Positions 1 to 8,671 of a stretch of 36,117 bases of DNA are shown here, piece by piece; the first letter of the stretch is position 1; every line of letters begins with the position of its first letter. A model generated the notes under the pieces. That model ran no database searches. It was given only the letters and a program-made list of their open reading frames with translations, and had not been told where the DNA came from. The DNA comes from Prorocentrum cordatum. Lineage: Eukaryota > Sar > Dinophyceae > Prorocentrales > Prorocentraceae. Location of the stretch: the NCBI GenBank assembly GCA_963575745.1, contig CAUYUJ010017787.1, positions 126,001 to 162,117 of the forward strand, in the 5' to 3' direction. The position numbers were made by a program, and so were the translations under genes.

Positions 1-1229
1 CTGCCGCAGTCCAGTCGTCGTGGGGGCTTCCAGGAGCCTCTGGGTGGGTTACTTGGAGGCTCCTCGGATTCGTCATTTGATTTTGGATGGGTAGCGATCG
101 CCATTTCCATGGGTACGTTTTCGGACGGTTCCGCAGAACTGGGCTAGAACCGCTCGCGCAGTGAGAATGCGCCATGAGCGCGCTGCCTCCCGCCATCGCA
201 GCGAGGATTCCCGCGACGAGGTGCGGAAGACTCGCTCGTCGAGGTTCCAGCCCCGGGCTGACGGGGCGACGAGGGCGACGAGGGAGAACGCGAGGGAAAT
301 GACGTGGATGAGAATGAGGATGACGACGATGAGGAGGATGAGGAGGGCGATGAGGGAAGTGGCGGCCCCGTCTTCCCTCCCGGCGACGGCTCTACTCGGG
401 GGCGCCGCCGTGGCCAACTTCCGCGCGAAAAAAAACAATCCAATGCAGACGTTGTGCGGCCTTTTGGGTGCTTCTGTGAGGCCTTCGGGGGGCTTCTTGG
501 GCATTTCCTGAAGGCCTCTTGGGGGCGTCTTGGGGCCCCTTGGGGGCCTCTTTGGGGCCTCTTGGGGCCTCTTGGGGGCGGCTTGGGCCGTCTTGGGGCG
601 CTCTTGCGCCGTGTCGCCCCTTCGGAGATTGTTACGGGGGCCTCCCGCGGCCGCCTTGAGGCTCTCTCGGGGTCCTTTTGGGCCGTCTTAGGGGCCTCTT
701 GGGCAGTCTTGGAGGCCTTAGTGGGCCGTCTTTGGGCCCTGGCGGGCCGTCTTGGCGCCCATGCGGGGGCTTCTAGGGTTTTTTGTTTGTGCCATTTTGG
801 AGGCTGTTTGGGCCGCCATTGGCTTCTCAGAGTCGAGGAAGGTGAGAGCGCCAAAATCTTTCCAAACCCATACGGGAATCAATGAGTCTGGCCTCCGAGC
901 GCTCTTGGGGGTCGTCGTGGGGCCCTCTTGGGGCGTCTCGGGAGCTTTTTGGGCGCTCTTGGGGCCGTCTTGGGTCGTTTTGGGGCCGTTTTGGGGCTCT
1001 CGTGGGCCGCCTTGAGGCCATCTTGAGCCGTCTTGGCGCCCCTTGTGGGCTCCGAGGAGGGTCTGGAGGCGCAAATCAATGATTTCCATGGGTTTGTATC
1101 GGTTTTTGCATTTGTGCGCGAAAGGGTCGGCGACTCGGCGGCGGCCGTGGGGGGGATTAAAGGGGGGTTGCTTTGCAATCTATATTAGTGCAACGTTTGG
1201 CAATTACCCTTCCTTGACGCATCGTGGCT
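1..1229. repeat. G+T-rich CTTGGGGCC-type low-complexity repeat
   Basis: The plus strand is a run of imperfect 12-21 base motifs of the CTTGGGGCC / GTCTTGGGGCC kind, with GGG-rich plus and CCC-rich minus strands. All six frames stay open for long stretches because stop codons are rare in this composition; translations are Pro/Gly/Trp or Pro/Lys/Arg-rich and unlike any family I know. It looks like a diverged neighbour of the 1.1-kb units to its right. A GA/AT-rich island (about 290-360) encodes only low-complexity Asp/Glu. I see no gene here. Confidence 0.7.
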
Positions 1230-1922
1230 GGGCCCTTGCGTCGCGCGCCCGTCCTGTCGGACTGCCGAGGCGCTTCGCTGCGTCCGGGCGTGGATTCCTC
1301 TCGCTTCGCGGGGTGCGCGTCCGGAGCGCGTGCAGTCGCGTCGTCGCGGGGCCTCTTGGGGGATTCTTGGGGGCCTCCTGGGTGCCTCCTAGGAGTCTCT
1401 TATGGCCTCTTGGGGCTTTCTGTGGGGCCTTTCCCACCTCCTTCCTTTTCGTGCGCCCTCCCCATCTTCCCTTCCAGCGCCCGGCCTTAATCGTGGGCGC
1501 CGCAGTGGCCAACTTCCGCCTGGCTCGTGCTGCGCCGCAGTTCGCCCAGATGGGGGAAATAACATTGCATTCCAGTCGCTGTGTGGCCTTTGTTTTTTTT
1601 TGTGTGTGCCTTTTGGAGGCTTCTGGGGGAGTTTTTGGAGGCTTCCTGGGGCCTCTTGGGGGCGTCTTCGGCCGTCTTGGGGCGCATCTGCGCCGTTTCG
1701 CCCCCGCGGAGGCTGTCTTGGGGGCCTCTCGCGGCCGCATTGGGGCCCTCTTGGGGTCCTCTCGGGCCGTCTTCGCGGCTTCTGGGGCCGTCATGGGGGC
1801 TTCTTTGGGCCGTCTTGGGCTCATTTTGGGCCGTCTTGGGGCCCTCTTGGGGGCTTTCTGGGTTGTTGTGGGGCGATTATGGAAGCTGCTTCTGCCGTTA
1901 TGGGTTTGTGATTTTTTTTATA

Positions 1923-1978
<56 letters not shown>

Positions 1979-2390
1979 CGCTAAACTATTGCAGCAACCA
2001 GGGGAAAGCAATGATTTCGGCTTCTGGAGGCGCAGTTGTGGGCGCTCTTGGGGCCCTCTTGGGCCGCCCTTGGGGCTTTGGGGGCCCTCTTGGGGGCAGT
2101 CTTGGGGGCCTCGTGGGCCCCCTTTGGGAATATCTTGGGCCGTCTTGGGGCCGTCTTGGGCCGTCTTGGGGCCATTCTGGGCCATTTTGAGGCCCGCTTG
2201 GAGTCCCCAGAGGCCCGGGAGGCCGAATTTTCCAATTTGTAGGTTTGGGGCCCCAGAAGGAGGGCCGATCATTTTGGTCCGTTCCTGCGGCGCGGCGCCC
2301 AAAGGGGGTAGGGGGGGCATAAGAATGTGACGCAGTGCGGTATGTGGCAATTTTGCAATCACTGGCTACATTGGATACCTTGCATCAAGG
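1230..2390. repeat. Satellite unit 1 (about 1.1 kb)
   Basis: First recognisable copy of a tandem unit. Shared landmarks with units 2 and 3 are the segment GTGGATTCCTCTCGCTTCGC near 1290, a GTGGGCGCCGCAGTGGCCAA block near 1495, a GCAGCAACCAGGGGAAA block near 1993, a GGGGCCCCAGAAGG block near 2245, and a closing AT-richer stretch before CGTTCGCCGAAAAACGC at 2391. Between landmarks it is CTTGGGGCC low-complexity DNA. The start is approximate because the head is diverged. No coding function is supported. Confidence 0.75.
1926..1977 (+). repeat. A52 homopolymer inside satellite unit 1
   Basis: An uninterrupted run of 52 A, preceded by T7 and TATATA. The equivalent place in unit 2 (about 3063-3098) and unit 3 (about 11921-11955) holds only short A7-A8 tracts in a GAAAATCGAAGAAAAAAACG-like context, and the flanks continue normally on both sides. 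This is better explained by expansion of a short A tract than by a retroposed poly(A) tail. Confidence 0.85.
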
Positions 2391-3125
2391 CGTTCGCCGA
2401 AAAACGCTGCCGGTCAGCGCGTCACCTCCGGGCGTGGATTCCTCTCGCTTCGCGGGGTGCACGTCCAGAGCACGTGCAGTCACGTCGTCGCGGGGCCTCT
2501 CGGGGGCCTCTTGGGGGCCTCCTGGAGGCCTCCTGGGAGTTTCTTGTGGCCTCTTGGGAACTTCTTTGGGGCCTTTCCCCCCTCCCTCCTTTTCATGCGC
2601 CCTCCCCATCTTCCGTTCCAGCGCCAGCTCTAATCATGGGCGCCGCAGTGACCAACTTCCACCTGGCTGGTGCTGCGCCGCAGTTCGCCCAGAGGGGGGG
2701 GGGCAAAAAGCATTGCACTCCAGTCGCTGCGTGGCCTTTGGGTTTTTTTTTTGGGTGCCTTTTGGAGGCTTCTGGGTGACTTCTTGGAGGCTTGTTGGGG
2801 CTTCTTGGGGCCTCTTGGGGGCGTCTTCGGCCGTCTTGGGGCGCTTCTGCGCCGTTTCGCCCCCGCTGAGGCTGTCTTGGGGGCTTCTCGCGGCCGCGTT
2901 GAGGCCCTCTTGGGGTCCTCTTGAGCCGTCTTCGCGGCTTCTTGGACCGTCTTGGGGGCCTCTTTGAGCCGTTTTGGGGCCCTCCTGGGCCGTCTTGGGG
3001 CCCTCTTGGGGGCTCTGTTGGGTTGTTTTGGGGCGATTCTGGAAACTGCTTCGGCCGTCGTGGATTTTTGAAAATCGAAGAAAAAAACGAGAACGCTGAC
3101 ATATTGCAGCAACCAGGGGGAAAAC
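2391..3125. repeat. Satellite unit 2, left part (interrupted by YR-1)
   Basis: Second tandem unit, beginning at CGTTCGCCGAAAAACGC and carrying the same landmarks as unit 1. It stops after CAACCAGGGGGAAAAC at 3125, where the YR-1 retrotransposon begins. The remainder of the unit resumes at 10889 with CATGATTTCGG, which is how the same place reads in unit 1 (about 2009) and unit 3 (about 11983). With the element removed the unit is about 1100 bp. Confidence 0.85.
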
Positions 3126-3347
3126 GCTTTCAGCACTATTGTCGGGGCCCACCCTAGGACAGGTAATCACTGACGGGGATGCACTTTTTGCTGCCGCTCA
3201 GGTGTTACCAAACAACACTCTTCTTGCACGTGTGTCTAGCCTGGCCCTTGCATCTGATGCAGGGGCCTCCAAAACTCCACTTCTCCTGTAACTGAAACTC
3301 GAATGCTTCAAATGGACTGGACTGCTGGGCTGGCTGGCTCAAGAACG
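3126..3347 (-). repeat. YR-1 terminal repeat B2
   Basis: About 220 bp repeated at 3527-3745 with a constant offset of 398 bases, starting TTCAGCACTATTGTCGGGGC here and TTCAGCATTATTGTCGGGGC there. Roughly seven substitutions separate the copies. It forms the outer 3' end of the minus-strand element, next to AAAC at 3122-3125. The two copies are too close together to be LTRs of an internal element. Confidence 0.85.
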
Positions 3348-3428
3348 CGAGGGGGGGGGGGGGGCGAGGGGGCGGGGGCAAGGAAAAAACAGAAAAAGGG
3401 TCAGGCTGCGATCGGCCACGCGGGAGGG

Positions 3429-3523
3429 GCGTGCTTGAGCATGCGAGGCGGCGGTGCTCTCTATGCTCCCTCCCCGTGCCCCAACGTGCTCACCGAAAAC
3501 TACCATTCACGAGCTCATTAAAC
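3429..3523 (-). repeat. YR-1 internal repeat A2
   Basis: A 95-bp segment identical to 10794-10888 except for one base (CCCCGTGCC here, CCCCATGCC there). It ends in AAAC at 3520-3523 directly before B1, giving the A2/B1 junction expected in a circular intermediate. The spacer to B2 (3348-3428) holds a G-run and a G/A-rich stretch. Confidence 0.88.
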
Positions 3524-3526
3524 AAC

Positions 3527-3745
3527 TTCAGCATTATTGTCGGGGCCCACCCTAGGACAGGTTATCACTGACGGGGATGCACTTTTTGCTGCCGCTCAGG
3601 TGTTACCAAACAACACTCTTCTTGCACGTGTGTCTAGCCTGGCCCTTGCATCTGATGCAGGGGCCTCCAAAACTCCACATCTCCTGAAACTGAAACTCGA
3701 ATGCTCCAAATGGACTGGACTGCTGGGTTGGCTGGCTCAAGAGCG
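3527..3745 (-). repeat. YR-1 internal repeat B1
   Basis: Inner copy of the B repeat, directly downstream of the 460-codon ORF, whose stop codon at 3737 lies inside it. Aligns with 3129-3347 at offset 398 and diverges beyond about 3745. Confidence 0.85.
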
Positions 3746-5119
3746 CTCACCACCACCCGCATCCGCGAGCGGCACCTCTCCAGTCGAAACCAGGCCAGTG
3801 CCATTCAACGAGTACCCGTCGCCCGTATTCGCTGTGCGGTCTGTCTCCAGGAGGCGCGGCTGCTCGCGCCTGCTGAAAGGGAAAAGAAACTGAAGGACCC
3901 GCGCCACTGCGCGGCGCGCACGTCGGACGAGCCTGCGAGCAGAACCTCCAGGGAGGCCGGGAGTGCCACGGAGCATCTCGGGGCCGAGATCTAGCTCAGG
4001 CGCGGGAAAGGACGAATCCGCCAAAACCTTGAGCTGCTCAGCCATGGCTGGTGCCTCGGCCGTCTCATCCATGCCGAGCAGCCCCCACGCTGGGTTCGCC
4101 CACTGCGGACGAAAGCGGATCGCGACCACCCTCCGGGCGATCCCGACGTGGCCGCTGGGAAGCCAGCGGACCCAAAAACTCACGGACTGGTAACTCTTAG
4201 GAGAACGGAAAGCACTGTGTGTGAATTCGCCTCTCGGCCTAGTGGCCGAAGAGAAGAGCAAAAGGCGTTCCAGTTCACCAGAAAACTCCGGCTCGAGCTG
4301 CAGCACCTGCTGGACCTCCGGCCCCTGGAGGAAGGCGGGCCAGTCGTCTTCATCCTCGACGAAGAACCTGCCGGTGCTGCCCAGCACCTGGACGTCCAGC
4401 AGGTCGACGCCGCGCCAAGCCGCCTCGACCAGGCCGATCGACCCATCCGTCGCTGCCGACGCGAGCTTCGCTGCGCTCGTGCTCACATTCGCTCCTGCAG
4501 TCACGATCCTTCCCGCCGCGGGTCCTACCTCCTTCGCCACGTCCGTCATGACGATGAGGCCCCTGGCGGCGTTGGGGAAGAGGCTGGCGGGGGGGATGCT
4601 CAGCACCATGGCGGCCAGCGCGAGCTTGCCCAGAAGAGGTCCTGACGGCGCGCACTTCATCACCCACTGTAGCTGGCCGCCCTTGCCCGCCTTAAGCGAT
4701 TTGGCAAGAGGCTTGCCCGCTGCCGCCTGCATCTTCGCACTGACCATGGGCGTGGCTGGCGGCAGCGGCGGCGCCTCCGGGAACGGTGGCGGCGTGGCAG
4801 CTCCCCACGGCGGCACTGGAGGGTAGTGAGCTCCGCCCATGCCCAGGCCCCCTGGGGTCCGAGGAGGTGGCGCGTCCGCACGGTTCTGCGTCGGCGTGGC
4901 GGGCGCCCTCGCCGAGCTGGCTCCCGGGCTGCCCACCTCCAGCCACGAGCCCACCTCCGAGCCTGACTCCACGCCCTCGCCCTCGGCCTGCGCGGCCGCG
5001 CCCTTGCGGAGCGCGGCCTTGATGCTGGGCGTCCTGGACCCAACCATCGAAAGCTTGGCGGAACGTAGGGTACCAGTAGCGAGCAGCCCAGTCGAGGGCT
5101 GGCTGCAAACCTGCTGCAC
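3737..5119 (-). CDS. YR-1 3' ORF, 460 codons, unknown function
   Basis: I do not recognise this protein. The frame opens at a GTG (5119); the first ATG is at 5047, giving a product starting MVGSRTPSIKAAL. It has a Pro/Ala-rich N-terminal third, a hydrophobic stretch around residues 160-185 (LGKLALAAMVLSIPPA), an Ala-rich helical segment, then an acidic, more globular-looking part with FFVEDEDDWPAF, and an Arg-rich C-terminus. It overlaps the 3' end of the recombinase ORF by up to 430 bases in another frame and ends inside B1. It is in the same frame as gag, RT and RNase H of this element. Its mixed composition over about 300 residues argues for real coding sequence. It could be an accessory protein, but nothing in it points to an activity. 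Confidence 0.5.
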   Translation of the reverse strand: MQQVCSQPSTGLLATGTLRSAKLSMVGSRTPSIKAALRKGAAAQAEGEGVESGSEVGSWLEVGSPGASSARAPATPTQNRADAPPPRTPGGLGMGGAHYPPVPPWGAATPPPFPEAPPLPPATPMVSAKMQAAAGKPLAKSLKAGKGGQLQWVMKCAPSGPLLGKLALAAMVLSIPPASLFPNAARGLIVMTDVAKEVGPAAGRIVTAGANVSTSAAKLASAATDGSIGLVEAAWRGVDLLDVQVLGSTGRFFVEDEDDWPAFLQGPEVQQVLQLEPEFSGELERLLLFSSATRPRGEFTHSAFRSPKSYQSVSFWVRWLPSGHVGIARRVVAIRFRPQWANPAWGLLGMDETAEAPAMAEQLKVLADSSFPAPELDLGPEMLRGTPGLPGGSARRLVRRARRAVARVLQFLFPFSRREQPRLLETDRTANTGDGYSLNGTGLVSTGEVPLADAGGGERS

Positions 5120-6047
5120 GTAGAGCTGTACCTACCTGTGACGCTTGAACCGCATCAATATAGATGCGCAGCGAGGAGTCGACCCTCCACCTTCCCATTT
5201 CCCTGATGGTCTCGAAATGGATCCCGAGGGCGGTCGACTCCGAAGCAAACCCGGCGCGGGGGCTGTGCGGCCCCCACCCGACGTCAAGGTTGAACGAGGC
5301 CTGCGCGGTCTTTATGAGGGTACGGTGCTGGGCCAGGGAGTGCGGGAAAAGTCGCTGGCCCTTGGGAGTATGACGACGAAGACTCCTGAGGCCCTCTGCG
5401 AGGCCCGGCTCCAGCTCCTCCAGGAATGACACAGACTGCGGGCGCTTGGCCTTCGTCATTGCCCTGATCCCCAGACCGATGACGACAGGCCCAGAGCCTC
5501 CAGGATAACCCCAGTCCTCCGGAAGGGTGACGTCGTCAGCCTCAACTCCAAGCATTTCACTCGGCCTGCCCTGGATCACGATGCCGAAACCCAGGCGCGG
5601 CACACCCCTGGCACAAAAATGAATACACATCCATGCACACACGTTGCTGATCATGGGGACGGTATGACGAGGTTGGCGAGCATAGTCCCAGCCCTTGAGG
5701 GCCGCCCTAACTCGACACAGCCTCCCCTTCATGCGCGGAAAGCGGAACTCCACCGCCGCGAGGAGCAGGGTGAACTTGGACTTAGTCTGGGCCCCCATCC
5801 CCACAGCCTCGGAGCCCCCAAACCTCTTGAAGTCCATGATAGCGTCATCCCACTGGTCAGGGGTGAACGGCTCCTCCCCTTCTCTGACGCACCACTTGAC
5901 AGAAGGAACCACCGCCTCCTTATACTTGAGGACGGTAGAAGCAGAGACCCTCCCCTCCTCATGCACATTGATCACTTCTGGATCGTCCTGGCCTGCTGGG
6001 CGCCCTGGACCTGATCCTGCGGGGCGCCCTCTAACACCTCCCTCCAT
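4692..6047 (-). CDS. YR-1 tyrosine recombinase (integrase)
   Basis: Site-specific recombinase expected to integrate the circular cDNA. All catalytic boxes of the tyrosine recombinase/phage integrase family are visible: Arg in GRPSEMLGV (about residue 161), H-x-x-R in GPHSPRAGF (261-264), Trp in MGRWRVD (287, the usual His/Trp position) and the nucleophile Tyr in LRIYIDAV (296). The upstream 150 residues fit a SAM-like core-binding domain (VSASTVLKYKEAVVPSVKW). Beyond about residue 330 the translation becomes Gly/Arg-rich and overlaps the next ORF in another frame, so the true C-terminus may lie well before 4692. The 5' end overlaps the RNase H ORF by about 75 bases. No stop or frame change interrupts the catalytic region. 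Confidence 0.85.
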   Translation of the reverse strand: MEGGVRGRPAGSGPGRPAGQDDPEVINVHEEGRVSASTVLKYKEAVVPSVKWCVREGEEPFTPDQWDDAIMDFKRFGGSEAVGMGAQTKSKFTLLLAAVEFRFPRMKGRLCRVRAALKGWDYARQPRHTVPMISNVCAWMCIHFCARGVPRLGFGIVIQGRPSEMLGVEADDVTLPEDWGYPGGSGPVVIGLGIRAMTKAKRPQSVSFLEELEPGLAEGLRSLRRHTPKGQRLFPHSLAQHRTLIKTAQASFNLDVGWGPHSPRAGFASESTALGIHFETIREMGRWRVDSSLRIYIDAVQASQVGTALRAAGLQPALDWAARYWYPTFRQAFDGWVQDAQHQGRAPQGRGRAGRGRGRGVRLGGGLVAGGGQPGSQLGEGARHADAEPCGRATSSDPRGPGHGRSSLPSSAAVGSCHAATVPGGAAAAASHAHGQCEDAGGSGQASCQIA

Positions 6048-6304
6048 GTCCTACTGCGCGAAACCCAGTCAGCAGGCATCCGCCGCGTCTCGACCCAGGG
6101 CAGCAGCAGGCGTAGCTCTGCGGCAGCACATAGGGCGCATCGGCGGCGGAGAAGGAGGTTGAGCGGGCCCGCCGCGGACCCCCCCTTGGCAATGGCGTGC
6201 GAGCGAGGCATGTTGTCCTCGAAAGATATCACCTTACTCCTATAGAAACTTAGAACTAGCACCAACCTCTCCAGCGCCAGAACGACGGCCCTCATCTCCC
6301 CCAC
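5972..6304 (-). CDS. YR-1 RNase H, C-terminal half
   Basis: Continuation of the RNase H domain of the preceding ORF in the same frame, separated only by an in-frame TGA at 6350-6352. It carries the expected Glu (GEMRAVVLALERL), the third acidic position (VISFEDNMPRSH, followed by the KGGSA loop typical of DIRS RNase H) and the last Asp in MPADWVSR. RNase H would remove the RNA strand during cDNA synthesis. The sequence between the TGA and the first ATG also reads sensibly, so a single nonsense change or readthrough explains the split. It overlaps the recombinase ORF start in another frame. Confidence 0.7.
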   Translation of the reverse strand: MGEMRAVVLALERLVLVLSFYRSKVISFEDNMPRSHAIAKGGSAAGPLNLLLRRRCALCAAAELRLLLPWVETRRMPADWVSRSRTWREVLEGAPQDQVQGAQQARTIQK

Positions 6305-6349
6305 CGTGATGCGCTCCTCCCACCTCCACCGACTGGCAGCGACTGGGAT

Positions 6350-7189
6350 TCAGGAACGAGCCGTATCCCAGATCTCTTTCGGAACCGAACTGACAGGGAG
6401 GTTGGGGTGCAACGAGCGGGGGGCCTTGTCGAGGACGCGCTTCTCCTGGCCCAGGCGAGCGAGAGCGTATCCAGGTCTAGCCCCGGCTTCCCAAAGCAGG
6501 CGGGCCTCGATGTCCGTCATCGCGGTGGCGACAATACCGTAGCCCCCGCAGTCTAGACCGTTCGACCCCTCAGCGTCCGTAGCCAGAACCACCTCCGAGA
6601 TGGGGGCCCCCAGGTCCACGTAGAGCCCCATGAGCCCACACCTCATAACTCTCCATTCTCTCAGAGCACTGGGCCGCCATCTGCGGAGCCCTCGACGCCC
6701 AGGGAGCCCCTCGTTCTGCTTAGCAAACTGGAAGATATGTTGCGGCGCTGCGAGCCAATGTCGAGCCAGCAGCGCCGCCCAAACCCAGACTCCCAGTAGT
6801 GAAGATACGGCATCCAGAGACGCCCAGGTGCGACGTTCTAGGTAGAGCATGGTCTCGTACAGGGCCGCGGCCTTCGGAGCAGGTAACCTAAGTCGAGCAA
6901 GATGTTGCTGGATCTCATAACCTACAACCTTGTCCATCTCGTCTGTTTCACGGCGATCGGTAACTTTAAAACCCAGCTCCACTAGGTCGTCGGCAGCTCG
7001 ATGCATGAAAACGTTCGAGGCCCCCCCGGAGCCCATGTGGCCCTGGCCATCCGTCATCACCAGGCCATCGTCAATATGGAGGTAAAAGCCCACATCACCT
7101 TTGTCCAAGACAGTGTTTTTCATCTTGACGCTAGTCTCGTTGAGTAGTGGAGCCTCCGCTCGTGCCGGGAACTGCTCGGCCTCGACCAT
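6350..7189 (-). CDS. YR-1 reverse transcriptase back half (motif C) plus RNase H N-terminal half
   Basis: Begins just before the RT catalytic motif C, GFYLHIDDGLVM, with both aspartates present, then continues through the RT thumb/connection (DEMDKVVGYEIQQHLARLRL is the family's post-motif-C strand pattern) into RNase H, whose first catalytic Asp is in VVLATDAEGSNG. It lacks fingers and motifs A and B, which lie upstream at 8096-8599 in the same reading frame, so the two ORFs are halves of one RT separated by the methyltransferase-like ORF. The upstream in-frame barrier is a TAG just before codons reading AFAMVEAEQ. It ends at an in-frame TGA (6350). Confidence 0.8.
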   Translation of the reverse strand: MVEAEQFPARAEAPLLNETSVKMKNTVLDKGDVGFYLHIDDGLVMTDGQGHMGSGGASNVFMHRAADDLVELGFKVTDRRETDEMDKVVGYEIQQHLARLRLPAPKAAALYETMLYLERRTWASLDAVSSLLGVWVWAALLARHWLAAPQHIFQFAKQNEGLPGRRGLRRWRPSALREWRVMRCGLMGLYVDLGAPISEVVLATDAEGSNGLDCGGYGIVATAMTDIEARLLWEAGARPGYALARLGQEKRVLDKAPRSLHPNLPVSSVPKEIWDTARS

Positions 7190-8106
7190 TGCGAAAGCCT
7201 AGCAGCACGACGCGGGGGGGGAGCAACTGCGAGCGGATCTGACCTCTCTCTGCGCTTCCTGACGAAGCTCCGTATGAGGCACGAAGCCAGAAAGCGGCTG
7301 AAGGCCGTCGGGTACGTAGCCAAACGTGTGGTCGCGAAGTCTGGCCGGCCCCCCTTCCCCGCAATGCGCCCGATGCTCCTATGGTGTTGGTGTCTTCCAT
7401 CACATCGACACTCTCCCTCCCGAAGCCCATCGGCCGTGCCCGACAGCGTGGTCGCCTTGCGAGCCAGGCCGCCGTGCATGCACTGATCAAGACTCACGCG
7501 CGCGGCCGACGTGCGCTCCTCCATGGCACACATCACCTCCGCGCTGTAAACTGAGGGGTAGGGATCCTCGCCCGGGTCCTCGGGATGCTCGTGGATGTGC
7601 ACCCCTCCCTGGGCAGAAACTCCTTCGCAGAGAGACAGGAAATTCAAGGTCAAGAGATTCGACTCCTGGACTCGCCCTTTCTCAGCCTCCGTGAGCTCAG
7701 AGCCGGGGCGGCCCCAGACGTACTTGCCTCGAAAACGCAGCGGCCTCGGACCCCCAAGCAACTTGACGAAGCGGGCCCGAGACCACGTTGAGCAGGGAGG
7801 CCCTCCAACAATCCCATCAATATAACCCTGGGCCACCAAGCCCCACAACTTCTGGAAGGTCTCAGGAATGGCGAGGTCCCAGTTGGGGTCCAGCTCGAGG
7901 TCACACGAGAGCACCAATATCTCCAGGCCGTGCGCGGCCCCCAAGACGTGGAGCCACTCCTCCAGATCCCCTGGCCTCCTCGGGCCCGCAAACAGGCGCA
8001 TGGCGCCAGCGACATTCTTCCCCGACGTCTTAACCTCTAGGACCTTCTGAACCCAACCGCCCACGGTGAACCCCTTACCTACGTCCTCGGACTTCTTAAC
8101 TATGCT
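7120..8106 (-). CDS. YR-1 C5-cytosine-methyltransferase-like domain
   Basis: An ORF with the signature of a cytosine-C5 DNA methyltransferase fold: a motif I-like glycine region (RLFAGPRRPGDLEEW), an acidic residue after the next strand (LVLSCDLEL), motif IV with the catalytic Cys in IVGGPPCSTWSRAR, a motif VI-like acidic EHPEDP, a DQCMHGG..RKATTL segment and a final ATYPTAFSRFLA. Counted from the GTG at 8064 the Cys is residue 91. The frame is open from 8106 after a TAG. It lies between RT motifs B and C and in a different frame from both, 1 nt out of phase with the upstream RT ORF. Retrotransposon-borne cytosine methyltransferases are known in dinoflagellates; whether this one methylates DNA cannot be told. 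The tail after about 7230 runs through a C8 tract and is probably not coding. Confidence 0.75.
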   Translation of the reverse strand, partial: SIVKKSEDVGKGFTVGGWVQKVLEVKTSGKNVAGAMRLFAGPRRPGDLEEWLHVLGAAHGLEILVLSCDLELDPNWDLAIPETFQKLWGLVAQGYIDGIVGGPPCSTWSRARFVKLLGGPRPLRFRGKYVWGRPGSELTEAEKGRVQESNLLTLNFLSLCEGVSAQGGVHIHEHPEDPGEDPYPSVYSAEVMCAMEERTSAARVSLDQCMHGGLARKATTLSGTADGLREGECRCDGRHQHHRSIGRIAGKGGRPDFATTRLATYPTAFSRFLASCLIRSFVRKRRERSDPLAVAPPPRRAARLSQWSRPSSSRHERRLHYSTRLASR

Positions 8107-8599
8107 CTACTGGGCGCTCGTCGTTCTTACCCAAAAACTGGCCCTCCTCATTGACGTCGAAATCCTCCTCCGAGTAGCCCCGCCACAGGCCGCAGCTGCG
8201 AACAAGCGCGCGGCCCACACTGGTCATAGTAATATTCATCAGGATGTGGACGCTGTGCGAAACCCCCATGACTAGGCGTTTCCACATAGGGTAGATCCAG
8301 TCTCCAGGCCTGGCCCGCTCCCGGACGTCCCAGGGAAGAACAGCCCAGATCAGGCCGGCCCGGTTGGGGGGTACAGCTTGCCACGCCCACATCCACTCAG
8401 GTACCTCCACCGAGGTGAAACCATTGCTCTCGTCGAAGGCCGACGCGCTGACGAAATCGCTCGACGCGTGCACACTGGCAAGGGCTGCCCCGCCGTGGAG
8501 TCCGTGCTCCTCGCGAGGACGTACATCTTGAAACATATAGTTCGAGGCCACCATCATGATAATCTTACGCTGTTTAGCTGGGTCTTTCTTGGGCACCAC
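8096..8599 (-). CDS. YR-1 reverse transcriptase front half (fingers, motifs A and B)
   Basis: RT fingers and the first palm motifs: VPKKDPAKQRKI (template-grip/fingers strand), motif A with the first catalytic Asp in ASAFDESNGFTSV, and motif B in KRLVMGVSHSVHILMNI. It then reads EEDFDVNEEGQFLG and hits TAA at 8096, so motif C is missing from this ORF and found at about 7095 in the same frame. Upstream, the reading frame extends to about 8660 through GFREDVRAIAGFS, which precedes the fingers and looks genuine. A one-base surplus near 8653 and another shift near 8750 put a stretch of about 100 bases out of frame between the gag-like ORF and this one; the two shifts cancel. A GGTAAGAA at 8131-8124 resembles a splice donor. 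Confidence 0.8.
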   Translation of the reverse strand: MVPKKDPAKQRKIIMMVASNYMFQDVRPREEHGLHGGAALASVHASSDFVSASAFDESNGFTSVEVPEWMWAWQAVPPNRAGLIWAVLPWDVRERARPGDWIYPMWKRLVMGVSHSVHILMNITMTSVGRALVRSCGLWRGYSEEDFDVNEEGQFLGKNDERPVEHS

Positions 8600-8671
8600 T
8601 GAGAATCCTGCAATTGCTCGAACGTCCTCTCGAAACCCAAACTTTCCAGAGATTGGGGGCGATGTCCTGCC

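Noticed and set aside
1913-1977. A52 as the poly(A) tail of a retroposed gene
   Set aside because: Satellite sequence continues in register on both sides and other units have a short A tract at the same place; no target-site duplication.
1-3102. Many ORFs of 60-290 codons on both strands in the CTTGGGG repeats
   Set aside because: All frames are open because of composition; translations are Pro/Gly/Trp or Pro/Lys/Arg strings without recognisable domain, and frames are not preserved between satellite units.
3126-3745. The two 219-bp repeats as LTRs of a short element
   Set aside because: They are only 180 bases apart with no coding sequence between, and fit the B1/B2 positions of a split-direct-repeat element together with the A repeats.
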